A DNA stretch of 64,000 nt from Lysinibacillus sp. B2A1 (GCA_002973635.1 CP027224.1:3606501-3670500); one strand, 5' to 3'. Positions 7,912-18,044 are shown, counted from the first letter of the stretch. The notes: generated by a model not told the origin, from the sequence alone. Made by a program: numbers and translations.

Positions 7912-10311
7912 TTATGTCGTAGGTAAAATAGTAAAGCGATAGCCCTCTGCTTCAATTGCTGTAATAACAACGTTTGGAGGGATATTTTCAAAACGAATAA
8001 TGATGCCACTTCCATCATCAGCTGTCGCTACAGTACCACTAAGAGCTTGCCCACTTTGTAATATAAATGTTAGCTTTGTACCCATAGTTAGCTGGGCACT
8101 ATCTGCAGTAGTTGTCAGTAGTAGACCCTCATTCGTCCATTGCATGTCTGTAATCGTAATATTTCGGACAATTGTTAGCTGGGCTGTGATTGCTGGAATA
8201 AACTGAACCATTGTCATTGTGCTTGGGTTTATACATTCAATGGCATCATGTAATGTGACCTTTACTTGATTGCCTTCAATTTGAACTTGTTCTTGCTGTA
8301 ATTCTACTTGCGTTCCTTCCAGAATTTCAGCTATTTTAGTGAATACTTGCCCTTCATGCGCTATAACAATTTGTTGATTTGCTAATTTTTGTTGTGCTTC
8401 TACGATTCCCTTCAAGCCATTTAGCGGTTTGATGTTTCCTGTTAAACCATTAAGTTTAGCAATCATTGGTTCAACTTGTTGTTGTAACAGTAATTGGCTA
8501 TTGACTAGCTTCTCCGCTTCCATCACTTGTGCCTGTAGCGCTACTACAATCATTTCGGGCATCCATTGCTTTTCTTTTGGAATATCTGGAACATCCTTAC
8601 CATCTGCTGAAAGTAGAAGCACTCCATTTTGTTTAAGTTGCTCAATCCATTGCAATTTCTCTTTTGCTAGACGAATACTTGTATGCAGTTCTTCTATATA
8701 TGTAGGTGCTTGCGAACTGCTGTTACCATACTCTACTGCCTCTCTGGTTGGTGCGATCAGTCGATTCACGATATCATTGATATTTCCATTTAAACGTACA
8801 TTTGAACGTGATAATATGCCATGTTCTCTTGGGTCAACAAACACAAATTGATCTACCGTAAAATCGCCTGTAAAAGAAATTAGTTTCGATTTTTGATTTT
8901 TCTTAAAACCCGAAAAACTTTCATCTTGACGTGGAGCTAAAGTAACTGCAATTTTAGTTAATTGCTCTTTCGTTATTTGACTACTTGGTAAATCATCACC
9001 TAGCATAACGCCCTTCTCTTTTGCTACCTTAATAAAGCTATCTGTCCAACCACCTATAAGGACATTCGAAAAAGCTGTTGTCGTTCCAAAAAATGTCGTT
9101 TCGCTTTCATCTATCGCCCTTACAAATAACATTGCGAAATCCTGTCTTGTTATTAAAGCTGTAGGTACAAAAGGATTACCGCTAGTTCCATCCAATACAC
9201 CTAAGCCTGATAGTTGTGCTAGTTTTCCTGCTACATCATCTTGTGGATTATATGGCAATACATACATGTTCAATGCAGAAGAACCTGCAGTGGATACTTC
9301 GAACACAGTATCTATCGTATTAGCAAGTTTAACCTTTGATAAGGAAGCCGTCACCGTTGACTGTTGCTCATATATAATGGTGAAATTTTCAGCCCTTAGC
9401 TTGCTCATTGCCAAATTTGTAGCTGCTTTTGGAGTAACGACGATATTTTGGGTAACAGTTATATTTTTTAGCTCCACAAAATCTGCATTAACGAATAAAT
9501 TTCCTGCAAACGTACCGTTTGCACCATCAAATACGACATTCTTTCCCTTAGCACCTGATGTATTTAATGCAATAGCCAAAATATCAACAATTTGACCATC
9601 GATGATCACTACCTGTATACGTCCCCCAGTTAAGGCTGGCGCATTTTGCTCATTTAGCAATGTTTGTAGGTTTTTCGCAACTGTCCATTCTCGTCCTGCT
9701 GCTGATAATTTCCCTTGTTGAATGGCTTCAATTGTTAATTTCGCCTCCATAATTTCAACCATATTCCGTTGCTCTGCCCGAATAATAAATGATGCCAACT
9801 GCCCCCTCGTCACAAATTTTTCACCACTAAATGTAGTTACTGTTGTACCAGTTGTAATATGGTTTGCAAATAATGTTTCTACTGCTTGTTGATTTTCTGT
9901 CGCTACATCAGTAAAGGTGTTTGTGATTGTATCAGAAGTAGGTAACTGTAAAGCCTTCGTAATCATCGTTGCCATTTGATAGCGTGTCACAGGTGTATTC
10001 ATCTTGAACGACTTCTCCAAAATTCCCTTTTGCTTTAAAGTAGCTATTATTTCCTGTTCACTACCCTTTAAACCAATTACCCCTGCCACCATTTTTGCTG
10101 CTTGGCTTTGTGTGACTACCTCATTTGGCTTAAATGTTCCATCAGGATAACCGTGAATAATCCCACGCTGTGAAAGCTCCATAATCGCCCCGTAATGACT
10201 ATGCCCTTCCTTCACATCTGAAAACTTTAAGGAATCTGCCTCAACTACTGACACTACCCCCATTGCAGCAATCGTAGTCACCATACCTGCCATAAATAAC
10301 TTATTCTTCAT
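7912..10311 (-). CDS. S-layer homology domain surface protein
   Basis: A 799-residue secreted protein held to the cell wall by SLH domains. Residues 1-24 are a signal peptide (cut near VVEA). Three SLH repeats occupy about 27-180, with the classic GIIHGYPDGTFKPN turn and ITTG-type motifs. A second SLH-like pair lies at about 360-480 (LGVLDGTSGNPFVP, ITKEQLTKIAV), which is unusual in the middle of a protein. The rest is beta-rich with a coiled region near 560-640. An in-frame ATG 11 codons upstream exists, but GGAGG is placed for 10311. It diverges from a two-component system 154 bp away, which may sense envelope stress and control it. Confidence 0.88.
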   Translation of the reverse strand: MKNKLFMAGMVTTIAAMGVVSVVEADSLKFSDVKEGHSHYGAIMELSQRGIIHGYPDGTFKPNEVVTQSQAAKMVAGVIGLKGSEQEIIATLKQKGILEKSFKMNTPVTRYQMATMITKALQLPTSDTITNTFTDVATENQQAVETLFANHITTGTTVTTFSGEKFVTRGQLASFIIRAEQRNMVEIMEAKLTIEAIQQGKLSAAGREWTVAKNLQTLLNEQNAPALTGGRIQVVIIDGQIVDILAIALNTSGAKGKNVVFDGANGTFAGNLFVNADFVELKNITVTQNIVVTPKAATNLAMSKLRAENFTIIYEQQSTVTASLSKVKLANTIDTVFEVSTAGSSALNMYVLPYNPQDDVAGKLAQLSGLGVLDGTSGNPFVPTALITRQDFAMLFVRAIDESETTFFGTTTAFSNVLIGGWTDSFIKVAKEKGVMLGDDLPSSQITKEQLTKIAVTLAPRQDESFSGFKKNQKSKLISFTGDFTVDQFVFVDPREHGILSRSNVRLNGNINDIVNRLIAPTREAVEYGNSSSQAPTYIEELHTSIRLAKEKLQWIEQLKQNGVLLLSADGKDVPDIPKEKQWMPEMIVVALQAQVMEAEKLVNSQLLLQQQVEPMIAKLNGLTGNIKPLNGLKGIVEAQQKLANQQIVIAHEGQVFTKIAEILEGTQVELQQEQVQIEGNQVKVTLHDAIECINPSTMTMVQFIPAITAQLTIVRNITITDMQWTNEGLLLTTTADSAQLTMGTKLTFILQSGQALSGTVATADDGSGIIIRFENIPPNVVITAIEAEGYRFTILPTT

Positions 10312-10464
10312 GCCATTATTCCTCCTTTCCTTTAATTCTATCAATCTATAAAAAGGGTTTTCTTAATGAAATCTTAATGGATTATAAAGTTCCTATTAGA
10401 CTCGATTTTTTTCTTCTATAATAGTAAGTAGTTTTAATACGATTTGAGAGGGGAATGATCAACG

Positions 10465-11145
10465 ATGAATCAAATTCTAATTGTTGATGATGAGAGCAGT
10501 ATTCGCCAATTAATCCGACTACATTTAGAAAATGCACAGCTAAAAGTGATAGAAGCTGAATCAGGTCAAGACGCCATTGGACAATTGCAGCAAAAGCCAT
10601 TTGACATGATTATCCTTGATTTAATGATGGCCAATGGTGATGGATTTGAGGTACTACACTATTTAAAAGAAAAATATTTACAGCCGCTTGTTATTGTGTT
10701 AAGTGCTAGAAGAGAAGTTGAAGATAAAATTACGGTACTTGGATTAGGCGCAGACGATTATGTGACAAAACCGTTTAGTCCGATTGAACTTGTTGCACGC
10801 GTACAGGCCCAATTAAGACGACATTCCATCAAACATCACTCCGAACGTATACGTTTAAACAAGTTAGTGCTTGAAATGGACAAGTCGATGCTACATTATG
10901 ATGGACAAAAACAAAGGTTGACGACAGTAGAATGTCAACTACTGCAATTATTCATGCGAAATGTTGACCGTGTGCTAACGAAAAGAGAAATCTATCAACA
11001 TATTTGGCAGCATGAACATTATGATGATAATAATTTAAGCGTTTTTATTAGTCGCCTTCGTAAAATACTTGAACAGATGACTGGTCAACATTCGATCCGT
11101 AGCATTCGTGGTGTTGGCTATCAATTTTCGGGTGATGGATTTTGA
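10465..11145 (+). CDS. OmpR/PhoB-type response regulator
   Basis: A 226-residue two-component regulator. The receiver domain (1-115) has the acidic pair DD at 8-9, the phosphoacceptor D52 in IILDLMM, S81-type switch residue and K in VTKPFSP. The winged-helix DNA-binding domain (125-226) ends in the family motif RSIRGVGYQF. GAGGGG precedes the ATG. The stop overlaps the TTG start of the kinase gene, so the two are translationally coupled. The divergent SLH gene is a plausible target, which is inference. Confidence 0.93.
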   Translation: MNQILIVDDESSIRQLIRLHLENAQLKVIEAESGQDAIGQLQQKPFDMIILDLMMANGDGFEVLHYLKEKYLQPLVIVLSARREVEDKITVLGLGADDYVTKPFSPIELVARVQAQLRRHSIKHHSERIRLNKLVLEMDKSMLHYDGQKQRLTTVECQLLQLFMRNVDRVLTKREIYQHIWQHEHYDDNNLSVFISRLRKILEQMTGQHSIRSIRGVGYQFSGDGF

Positions 11146-12557
11146 AAAATCTAACAAAACTTTGGCTTCTTATGATTATCAGTATCTTTGGCAGCATCAT
11201 TATTTTTATTACATTAAGTTTAGCAGTAGGAAGTATTTGGGATAAAGGCTACGATTTAAACAAATTAAATACACTAGCTGACGATATTATCGCATCAATT
11301 CGCCAAAAAGGGACAGGAAGGGAGCAGGAAATAAAACCGATTTTGGACTCCCTTCATACGGAACATACAGCGATTCACTTTGCATGGATTCAAGCAGATG
11401 GCACAAAAATTTATGATACTTCTGGCGATTTAGAGGATTATAATTTCTCGAAATTAGCAGATCGTTTTATAAATATGCCAAGTAATTTTTGGGCAGAAGA
11501 TGAAAATATCAGTTTGATTTATAGCATCACCCTAGATCAGCAAAGATACTATCTATTAATGAGCCTACCTAGCGAGGCAATGAAACAGGGGCAAATTTAT
11601 TTCTTTATACGCACTACAAAGGTACTTATGACACTTCTTCTTCCTTTACTTGCAGCTTTTATAGTTCCTTATTTACTTGCCATTTTGTTTTTTTCTTGGA
11701 TGAATCGACGCATTAGTAAGCTAAATAATGCCCTCGCCCAAGTCAATCTTCAAAGTAATAGTATTGTACTTGAGGATGAGACAAAAGATGAAATTGGGCA
11801 ACTGACACAGCATTACAATTCGATGGTACAACGGATTCAAAGCCAAGTTGTTGAAATTGAGCAATTTGAAAATAGACGAAAGCAATTATTGTCTAATCTT
11901 TCGCATGATTTACGCACACCATTAACGATGATTTTAGGCTATGCTGAAACGATTCGCAACGGATTATATAAGGGTGAACGAGAACTACAAGCCAGTGCTA
12001 AAATTATTTTGCAACGTTCTCGCTATATGGACCGCCTGCTCGATCAATTACTGGATATCACTAAACAAAATACCAATGCATTGACATTGCAACTGGCATC
12101 ACATAATTTATCTGAAATTTTACGGAAGATTATAGCCGATTATTTATTATTTATAGATGGCCAAGATTACGATGTAGATATTGATATTGCGGATGCTGAT
12201 ATTGTGATGTGGATAGATGCTGCATTGATTGAACGGGCTATACGTAACTTAATTGACAATGCCATTCGCTATGGGAAGGAGGGACGCTATCTTGGTGTAG
12301 TACTTGTAGAACATCAGAATGAAGTATGGATTACCATAAAAGATAAAGGACAAGGAATTGCACTAGAAGAACAGCAACGAGTCTTTGAACGATTCTATCG
12401 TAGCAATCAAGGAAGACATGGTGAAGGACTTGGAATTGGGCTATCGATTGTTCAAGAAATTGTGGCATTACATCAAGGTAATATACGATTATCAAGTACT
12501 CCCTATGTGGAAACGATTTTTCAAATACAGCTTTTTAAAAGAAACTGCTCGCCATAA
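11142..12557 (+). CDS. Two-component sensor histidine kinase
   Basis: A 471-residue membrane kinase starting at a TTG that overlaps the regulator's stop (TTGA). Two transmembrane segments (about 8-30 and 161-186) bound an extracytoplasmic sensor region of about 130 residues. A HAMP linker (187-240) is followed by the HisKA box with phosphoacceptor H255 in SHDLRTPLTMI, and the ATPase domain with NLIDNAIRYG, KDKGQGIA and GLGIGLSIV. It forms a pair with the OmpR-type regulator. The signal is unknown. Confidence 0.92.
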   Translation: MKNLTKLWLLMIISIFGSIIIFITLSLAVGSIWDKGYDLNKLNTLADDIIASIRQKGTGREQEIKPILDSLHTEHTAIHFAWIQADGTKIYDTSGDLEDYNFSKLADRFINMPSNFWAEDENISLIYSITLDQQRYYLLMSLPSEAMKQGQIYFFIRTTKVLMTLLLPLLAAFIVPYLLAILFFSWMNRRISKLNNALAQVNLQSNSIVLEDETKDEIGQLTQHYNSMVQRIQSQVVEIEQFENRRKQLLSNLSHDLRTPLTMILGYAETIRNGLYKGERELQASAKIILQRSRYMDRLLDQLLDITKQNTNALTLQLASHNLSEILRKIIADYLLFIDGQDYDVDIDIADADIVMWIDAALIERAIRNLIDNAIRYGKEGRYLGVVLVEHQNEVWITIKDKGQGIALEEQQRVFERFYRSNQGRHGEGLGIGLSIVQEIVALHQGNIRLSSTPYVETIFQIQLFKRNCSP

Positions 12558-12621
12558 GCATTGACGAGCAGGATTGCTGTGTAGGTTTTGTATGAACTAA
12601 ACTAGGGTAAAGCTTGCAAGT

Positions 12622-13038
12622 TTACTTAATTTCAGATACATTTTCTTGAAGTCTCATCAATAAATTAGAGAAATTTTCAGCATCCTCCTCACATAACCAA
12701 TCCAATGTGTTTAGCTTTAAAGATACTTCAGATACTAATTTTTTAATTTCTTTCCTAGAATCCTTAAGCTTATTGCTATCCATTGTTAATAGAGTCTCCA
12801 TCAATTGACCATCAAACAGACTTCCAGCTAAAGGATCCTCCTGTAAATAATTTATAGCCTTCTTAATGGCTAGCTCTACCAGCAGATGCTGCTGTAACAT
12901 TCTAATTACATCTAAAATAGTAATATCTTTAGGTTGTTTGTTATAAAGTTCAATGTACCAAAGCTCCAAGCTATACTCAGCATTTAAACAGGGAGCAGGT
13001 AAATTATAGATTACACCAATTGACTTGTTAATTGTCAT
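12622..13038 (-). CDS. CdiI-like immunity protein (orphan)
   Basis: A 138-residue soluble protein. The central part (KQPKDITILDVIRMLQQHLLV, then AINYLQEDPLAGSLFDGQL and METLLT) follows the pattern of the contact-dependent growth inhibition immunity family CdiI_3, where a helix precedes DPLAxGxxxxGxL. The ATG at 13038 sits right behind AGGAGG; an upstream ATG 12 codons away would give a charged extension and is rejected. No toxin gene lies next to it, so it is an orphan immunity gene, or a protein with another role. The family assignment is from pattern memory. Confidence 0.55.
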   Translation of the reverse strand: MTINKSIGVIYNLPAPCLNAEYSLELWYIELYNKQPKDITILDVIRMLQQHLLVELAIKKAINYLQEDPLAGSLFDGQLMETLLTMDSNKLKDSRKEIKKLVSEVSLKLNTLDWLCEEDAENFSNLLMRLQENVSEIK

Positions 13039-13074
13039 TTTTTCCTCCTGGTCTGCAATATAGTCTTCAAGCAT

Positions 13075-13395
13075 ATAAATACTTTGCTTATACTTATCCT
13101 ATCATTAACTCAGAGCAACTTCTTGGATAATAAGGATCAATTATGCCTCGGCATAATTGCATCTTGAATCGGCTTTGTGCTTAGGTCTGCGTGATGCAGG
13201 TCATAATACTGTGATACCTCCCCTATTTACTGGAACCGCTCCAAGAAATCCAAAAACTTCTCTCCATATCTTTACTTCAAACTGATTTTAGATGAAATTA
13301 GACCTATAAATGATTGACTTATAATTTATCCAATGCTATATTTACTAACGCAGTAATTTACTAAATTACTAAATATAAAAAAGGAGTTTTAATAA
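13075..13395. other. Intergenic region with palindrome, possible dispersed repeat
   Basis: Contains a perfect palindrome (CAATTATGCC-TC-GGCATAATTG, 13138-13159) followed by GC-richer sequence up to about 13240 that contrasts with its AT-rich surroundings. It looks like a small dispersed intergenic repeat, but only one copy is visible in this window. Confidence 0.35.
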
Positions 13396-13875
13396 ATGAA
13401 AATACCTACACATTTAAAACATAAACCTGTAATTGTTGCAGAAAACTATGCCAATATTGATGGACGTACTGCCTATCATACTGATGCACAGGGCCTTTCA
13501 CTTGGCTTAGCTCAATGGAATGATCGAGGGAAGGTTGATATTTCTGCCAAGGTGTGGCGTCATACAGGTGGCAAATGGTCTCGTCAATCGGAGGAACTTC
13601 CACTTCATCGTGTACTTGATCTCGCTATTTTAGTGTGCGAAGCCCAACTTTATTTTAAGGATGCATACCGCTATGAAAATTTATATGATGAAAACAACCC
13701 AGTACTAAAACGTGTTGGCTTACAGGGCGATGCCATGACAGTGGAAGTTTGCACAGAGAACGAACAAATTAATGAGGATATTCAGCTCTTTCAACAAGCA
13801 TTGAGTGATGGTGGTGAGCTTATTGGAGAACGTTTGCGCACATTATCACGTATTTTAAAGGATATGGGCTATTAA
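13396..13875 (+). CDS. DUF6530 family protein
   Basis: A 159-residue soluble protein matching DUF6530 from its first residues (MKIPTHLKHKPVIVAENY) through LSLGLAQWNDRG and SRQSEELPLHRVLDLAI. AAAAGGAG precedes the ATG. Function unknown. A MATE exporter gene starts 25 nt after its stop on the same strand, so the two are likely one operon, though nothing in the sequence explains the pairing. Confidence 0.75.
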   Translation: MKIPTHLKHKPVIVAENYANIDGRTAYHTDAQGLSLGLAQWNDRGKVDISAKVWRHTGGKWSRQSEELPLHRVLDLAILVCEAQLYFKDAYRYENLYDENNPVLKRVGLQGDAMTVEVCTENEQINEDIQLFQQALSDGGELIGERLRTLSRILKDMGY

Positions 13876-13900
13876 TGTCATGACTTAAGGAGATAACATA

Positions 13901-15277
13901 ATGAATGAACAACTAGTACAAGATGATAAAAAACTTCAAAAATCCTTTTTTAACTTCTTAATTCCTGTTATGTTAGCGAATGTCTTGCAATCATTAGGAC
14001 AGGTATTTGCGATGTTTATAGTTGGACGCAATTTAGGCGTCGATGCACTTGCAGCAATTTCTGCATTTTTTCCATTTTTCTTCTTTTTAATGGCATTTGC
14101 GATTGGCATTGGCTCAGGTAGCTCGATTTTAGTTGGGCAAACTTACGGAGCTGGCAATCATGAGAAAATGAAGGAGGTTGTTGGGGTAACCCTTGCCTTT
14201 ACGACAATATTATCAATTGCTGTTGCCATTTTCGGAGGCTTTTTCATTGAGTGGATTTTACGCTTTATGCAAACACCTGCCAATATTTTAGAGCCGAGTA
14301 TTAGCTATGCACAAATATTATTTTTCACACTTCCAATTATGTTTTGGTATTTTGTGTATACAACCTTTATGCGCGGGGTTGGCGATTCAAAAACACCCTT
14401 TTTATTTTTAGTAATCAGTGTAATTTTAAATATCGCCTTTCTTCCACCATTAGTATTTGGTTGGTTCGGACTGCCTGAGTTTGGTTTAAACGGTGCTGCC
14501 TATGCTTCTGTTTTATCCAATCTTGTAACGATGCTATTATTACTAGGATACCTGCACAAAACAAAGCATTTGTTGCGTTTAGACAAATCGATTTTAAAGC
14601 ATTTCAAATTAAAGAAAGATATTTTAACTTCCTTATTAAAATTAGCGATTCCATCAAGTATTAGCATGGTGGCAATCTCTGTTGCAGAAATTGCTGTTAT
14701 TGGCTTCGTTAATGTCTATGGCTCAGATGCTACTGCAGCCTATGGTGTGGTCAATCAAGTAGCGAGCTATGCACAAGTACCAGCAATGAGTATAGCGATT
14801 GCAACCTCTGTATTTGTTGCACAGGCTCTTGGAGCAAACTCTACAGAAATGATCAAAAAAATCCGTCTTTTAGGTGTGCGTATTAACTATATTTTAGGCG
14901 GCGCGATTATTTTAATTATGTATTTATTTGCGGAGCCTATCCTATCTTTATTTATAGATTCACATAGTACAGTGCTAATTGCTAAGGATTATTTATATAT
15001 CACATTCTGGAGCTATTTAATTTTTGGACATACACAAACAGTTTCAGCTACGATGAGGGCTACAGGAGTAGTTTTATGGCCAACTATATTCTTAGTTATA
15101 GCTATTTGGGCAGTTGAGGTGCCATTAGCGTTTATTTTATCACACCACACTTCATTCGAGCTAAATGGTGTTTGGGTAGCCTACCCTGTAACCTTCTGCG
15201 TGCATTTTGTGTTACAGTATGCATACTTCAAGCTAGGGTGGCAAAAACGAACTTTAAAAGCAATGCTAAGTGATTAA
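13901..15277 (+). CDS. MATE family efflux transporter
   Basis: A 458-residue integral membrane protein with about twelve hydrophobic helices in two related halves, typical of MATE drug/cation antiporters of the NorM/DinF type. Recognisable parts are LIPVMLANVLQSLGQ at helix 1, MRGVGDSKTP in the first half and TVSATMRATG in the second. It exports organic cations or drugs in exchange for Na+ or H+. AAGGAG precedes the ATG; the gene is 25 nt after the DUF6530 gene and is followed by a terminator. Confidence 0.92.
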   Translation: MNEQLVQDDKKLQKSFFNFLIPVMLANVLQSLGQVFAMFIVGRNLGVDALAAISAFFPFFFFLMAFAIGIGSGSSILVGQTYGAGNHEKMKEVVGVTLAFTTILSIAVAIFGGFFIEWILRFMQTPANILEPSISYAQILFFTLPIMFWYFVYTTFMRGVGDSKTPFLFLVISVILNIAFLPPLVFGWFGLPEFGLNGAAYASVLSNLVTMLLLLGYLHKTKHLLRLDKSILKHFKLKKDILTSLLKLAIPSSISMVAISVAEIAVIGFVNVYGSDATAAYGVVNQVASYAQVPAMSIAIATSVFVAQALGANSTEMIKKIRLLGVRINYILGGAIILIMYLFAEPILSLFIDSHSTVLIAKDYLYITFWSYLIFGHTQTVSATMRATGVVLWPTIFLVIAIWAVEVPLAFILSHHTSFELNGVWVAYPVTFCVHFVLQYAYFKLGWQKRTLKAMLSD

Positions 15278-15314
15278 ACAAAGATTTATCTTTTGCTTTA
15301 TCAAGGAACATAAA

Positions 15315-15345
15315 AAACCAGGGATCCAATATGAGTTCCTGGTTT
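15315..15345. terminator. Intrinsic terminator after MATE gene
   Basis: AAACCAGG / CCTGGTTT stem extended by A-T pairs, located between the plus-strand MATE gene and the minus-strand HTH gene, so it may serve both. Confidence 0.65.
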
Positions 15346-15400
15346 GATTTTATGAATTAAGTATATTTGTTATTAATTTTCACACCAAACATGACAAGGT

Positions 15401-15607
15401 TTACTCCTCCCAGAACAATTCATCTAGTGTTTTATTTAATGTTTTACATATGGCCAAACATAAATTTAAAGTTGGATTATATTTGCCTAATTCAATTAAA
15501 CCAATTGTTTGTCGAGTGGCCCCTACTTTTTCAGCCAACTCTCCCTGTGAAAGATCATGTTCTATTCGAGCCATTTTCAAACGTATGTTTTTCACACTTT
15601 TCACCAT
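15401..15607 (-). CDS. XRE-family HTH regulator
   Basis: A 68-residue stand-alone Cro/CI-type helix-turn-helix protein; the DNA-binding helices are QGELAEKVGATRQTIGLIELGK. Its ATG lies inside the last codons of the preceding DUF6773 gene (7-nt overlap), so translation is coupled. Small HTH proteins of this type typically act with a membrane partner encoded next to them and repress their own operon. Confidence 0.85.
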   Translation of the reverse strand: MVKSVKNIRLKMARIEHDLSQGELAEKVGATRQTIGLIELGKYNPTLNLCLAICKTLNKTLDELFWEE

Positions 15608-16122
15608 TTGCTATCTTTCTCTTCTAAAATATGCTCCACGACTTTATCACTTTTCTTTTTAGCAGCCACATACATCAACATTAAAAAACCTGCAAAAAAT
15701 AGTGCATACATGAACAATGAAATAAAGAATACAAGAAAGAAAAAATAAATAGCTTCTTGAGTGCTATCTGCATAGTTAAATGCACTGTTAATACCTAAAA
15801 TAATGGCAAAAAACATGCCTATAACAACACCAAGAATTATATATTTAGTACTTAATTTAATTTTATTCTTACTATCATGCAGCTCTACTTCATCAGTAAA
15901 AATGCCAAGAAAAGCAGATCTTATAAAATAATAAATAGATGTGATTAAAATAATGAGCCACTCTGTTGTTACATTTTGTAAGGACATTTCCATTGTCGTA
16001 AATTTATATAGGATGGATAGTATGCAGGCTATGATAACAATCACATAGATTTCTTTATATATCTGGTTTTGCAGGTTTTTCACACGTTCATCCAAATGTT
16101 TCGTGTTCCAAATCATATTCAT
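15601..16122 (-). CDS. DUF6773 membrane protein
   Basis: A 173-residue protein with four transmembrane segments (about 27-43, 57-73, 95-115, 128-155) and charged N- and C-termini. It matches the DUF6773 family, usually found, as here, directly upstream of an XRE-type HTH gene with overlapping ends. GGGAGG precedes the ATG. The pair may form a membrane-linked regulatory module; the function is unknown. Confidence 0.72.
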   Translation of the reverse strand: MNMIWNTKHLDERVKNLQNQIYKEIYVIVIIACILSILYKFTTMEMSLQNVTTEWLIILITSIYYFIRSAFLGIFTDEVELHDSKNKIKLSTKYIILGVVIGMFFAIILGINSAFNYADSTQEAIYFFFLVFFISLFMYALFFAGFLMLMYVAAKKKSDKVVEHILEEKDSKW

Positions 16123-16143
16123 TTCCCTCCTCTATCTAATAAT

Positions 16144-16484
16144 TCCATTATACATAATACCTGTCATTATGCAATATATATATTGCTTTAAGGTTATTAT
16201 AATTAACATTTATGTTTGTCATTATTTCAGTCATCTTCTGCCTCGATATTCCTGTAGCAAATTTTCATGAAACTAATAAACGTCGTCTGTTTTCTTACAC
16301 TTATTCTGCTTATATAAGCTTATTTCAATACGTATCTGCATTTCTACAATTAACGTTGTTATATCATAATTCCTTCATCTAAACATCAGGAGTATCCCTC
16401 TTCTCCAGTAGATAGTTTTAATGGATTACTTTGAAACTTAAAATTTGTAATACTTAAGTCTCAAATAAATAAAAAATGTTTTTC
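16144..16484. other. Intergenic region, nothing found
   Basis: AT-rich spacer upstream of the DUF6773 gene and downstream of the broken MerR gene. It must carry the DUF6773 promoter; no ORF, repeat or convincing hairpin is seen. Confidence 0.5.
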
Positions 16485-17248
16485 TTATTTTTGATAAAAC
16501 TCTTCTGCTTGTGGAAACTTCTCAATAAACAATTTATTTGCTTCTTGAAGCCTATTACAATACTCTCGATAGGAATTGCTTAAGATTTTTAAGTTTTTAA
16601 TAAAAATTTCATGGTATCCATTGCTTTGCTGAAATTCTACTAGCAATTGCTGCATTTTGTATACAGGTGTTGCTTTAAATTTTTCAGAATTACGGAATTT
16701 AATGTATGATTCTATACTATGTTGTTGAGTTTTAAAAAACGATTCATCCATTGTATTTTGCATAGAAGTGGACATCTTTTTTATATCATTTGGTTCGATC
16801 AAAAGAATAGCGCTTTCTAAATACTCTTCCAATTCGTTTGGAATATTGAGATGATCCAAAAAGTGGACAATTTCTGCTCTTTGATTGTAAAAGAATAGTC
16901 AAGGTATCTGGAAACATAGTCCTTCATTTCATTAATATTATAATTTTCAATTAAACGATCAAAGCAATTCTTTTGTTCGATAATTCTTTGCATCCTTATA
17001 TCCACCAAATATTTGTATTTAGACAATGCTGACGACTTATTGCTACTCACAATTATCTTTTTTATTTCTTGTACACCTAATCCCAATTTTCTAAGAACAG
17101 CTATTTCATTTAATAGAGATATATCTTCATTACTATAATTTCTATAGCCGTTTTTTTCAATTTTAGGATGAACAAGCCCTTGCTTTTCATAATAATCAAT
17201 AGCTTTCTTTGTCAGTGAACATTTTTTACTGACCTCATTAATGTACAT
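16485..17248 (-). pseudogene. MerR-family regulator, frameshifted
   Basis: The N-terminal part (from ATG 17248, with GAGGTG upstream) is a MerR winged helix: MYINEVSKKCSLTKKAIDYY and GYRNYSNEDISLLNEIAVL, followed by the dimer helix. At an A4 run (16889-16892; T4 on the coding strand) the frame shifts. One extra T would give SFYNQRAEIVHFLDHLN and join smoothly to the second ORF, which ends at 16485. The intact protein would be about 254 residues with a helical effector domain. Either the gene is recently inactivated or the indel is a sequencing error. Confidence 0.75.
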
Positions 17249-17308
17249 ATTTATCACCTCAACAAAATAATAAGCTAACCTCTAAGGGAATGGTCAATAT
17301 TCTGCGAC

Positions 17309-17971
17309 TTATTCAAATCGAACATTTTCTGAAATCTCCTCAATTTTACTCCAGTTGATAATTTGAATCATTTCATCTTTTCGTTGAAGAATTCCTTCAT
17401 CTGCCCACTGCTTTAATACCCGATTTATATGCCTTTTTGTTGTACCTATCAGCGAAGCCACCTCATCCAATGAATTTGTCATAATATATTCCTTAAAAAG
17501 TGAAGTCGATTCAATTGTACATAAATACGCAGCTAAACGTATGGAGACTGAAGAAAGAGCGTTCACTCTTGAGGAAATTGTGCATGTGCGAAGTTTATAT
17601 GCCAGCTCTTGTAAAAGCATTTGTGTAAATCCACTGTCATGTTTTAAATGTTGTTCATAGAGAGCATATGGAACAAATAGTAAATGGCATGTTTCTGCAG
17701 CTATACAATTTGACTGCACCGAGCAGTTTTGAAAGATTTCAACATCCCCCATAATGGCAGGCTTCTGACAGTATCTTAATAATAATTCTTTCCCCGTGAT
17801 TTCAGGGCTAGAAACATAATATTTCCCCTGTAATAAAAAATAGAGACCAGTGATTGCTTCTCCCACTTTTAAAATATAGTCATTTGATTCATACCTACGA
17901 ATTTCTATATTCTTTTTTAACTCCCCTTGAAAGGTATAACCATAAATTTGAGTAAAGGTTTCGAAATGCAT
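17309..17971 (-). CDS. Crp/Fnr-family regulator (YeiL-like)
   Basis: A 220-residue regulator with a cyclic-nucleotide-binding-like beta-barrel (about 20-130, with GLYFLLQGKYYV and PAIMGDVEIF) and a C-terminal winged helix (about 150-205, with LDEVASLIGTTKRHINRVL). The arrangement fits YeiL-type proteins of the Crp/Fnr superfamily. The frame is open for 92 more codons upstream, but that stretch overlaps the divergent HAD gene; GGAGG sits 7 nt before ATG 17971. It diverges from the HAD gene by 73 bp, so the two share a control region. Confidence 0.82.
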   Translation of the reverse strand: MHFETFTQIYGYTFQGELKKNIEIRRYESNDYILKVGEAITGLYFLLQGKYYVSSPEITGKELLLRYCQKPAIMGDVEIFQNCSVQSNCIAAETCHLLFVPYALYEQHLKHDSGFTQMLLQELAYKLRTCTISSRVNALSSVSIRLAAYLCTIESTSLFKEYIMTNSLDEVASLIGTTKRHINRVLKQWADEGILQRKDEMIQIINWSKIEEISENVRFE

Positions 17972-18044
17972 TGTGTTACCTCCGGGACATCTGTCCTTCA
18001 AAATAATTTTACTATACATTATACTCGAACTAGGAGCTGATAAT

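Noticed and set aside
8429..8851. 140-codon plus-strand ORF inside the SLH gene
   Set aside because: A shadow of the SLH gene; serine/cysteine-rich composition with no start signal.
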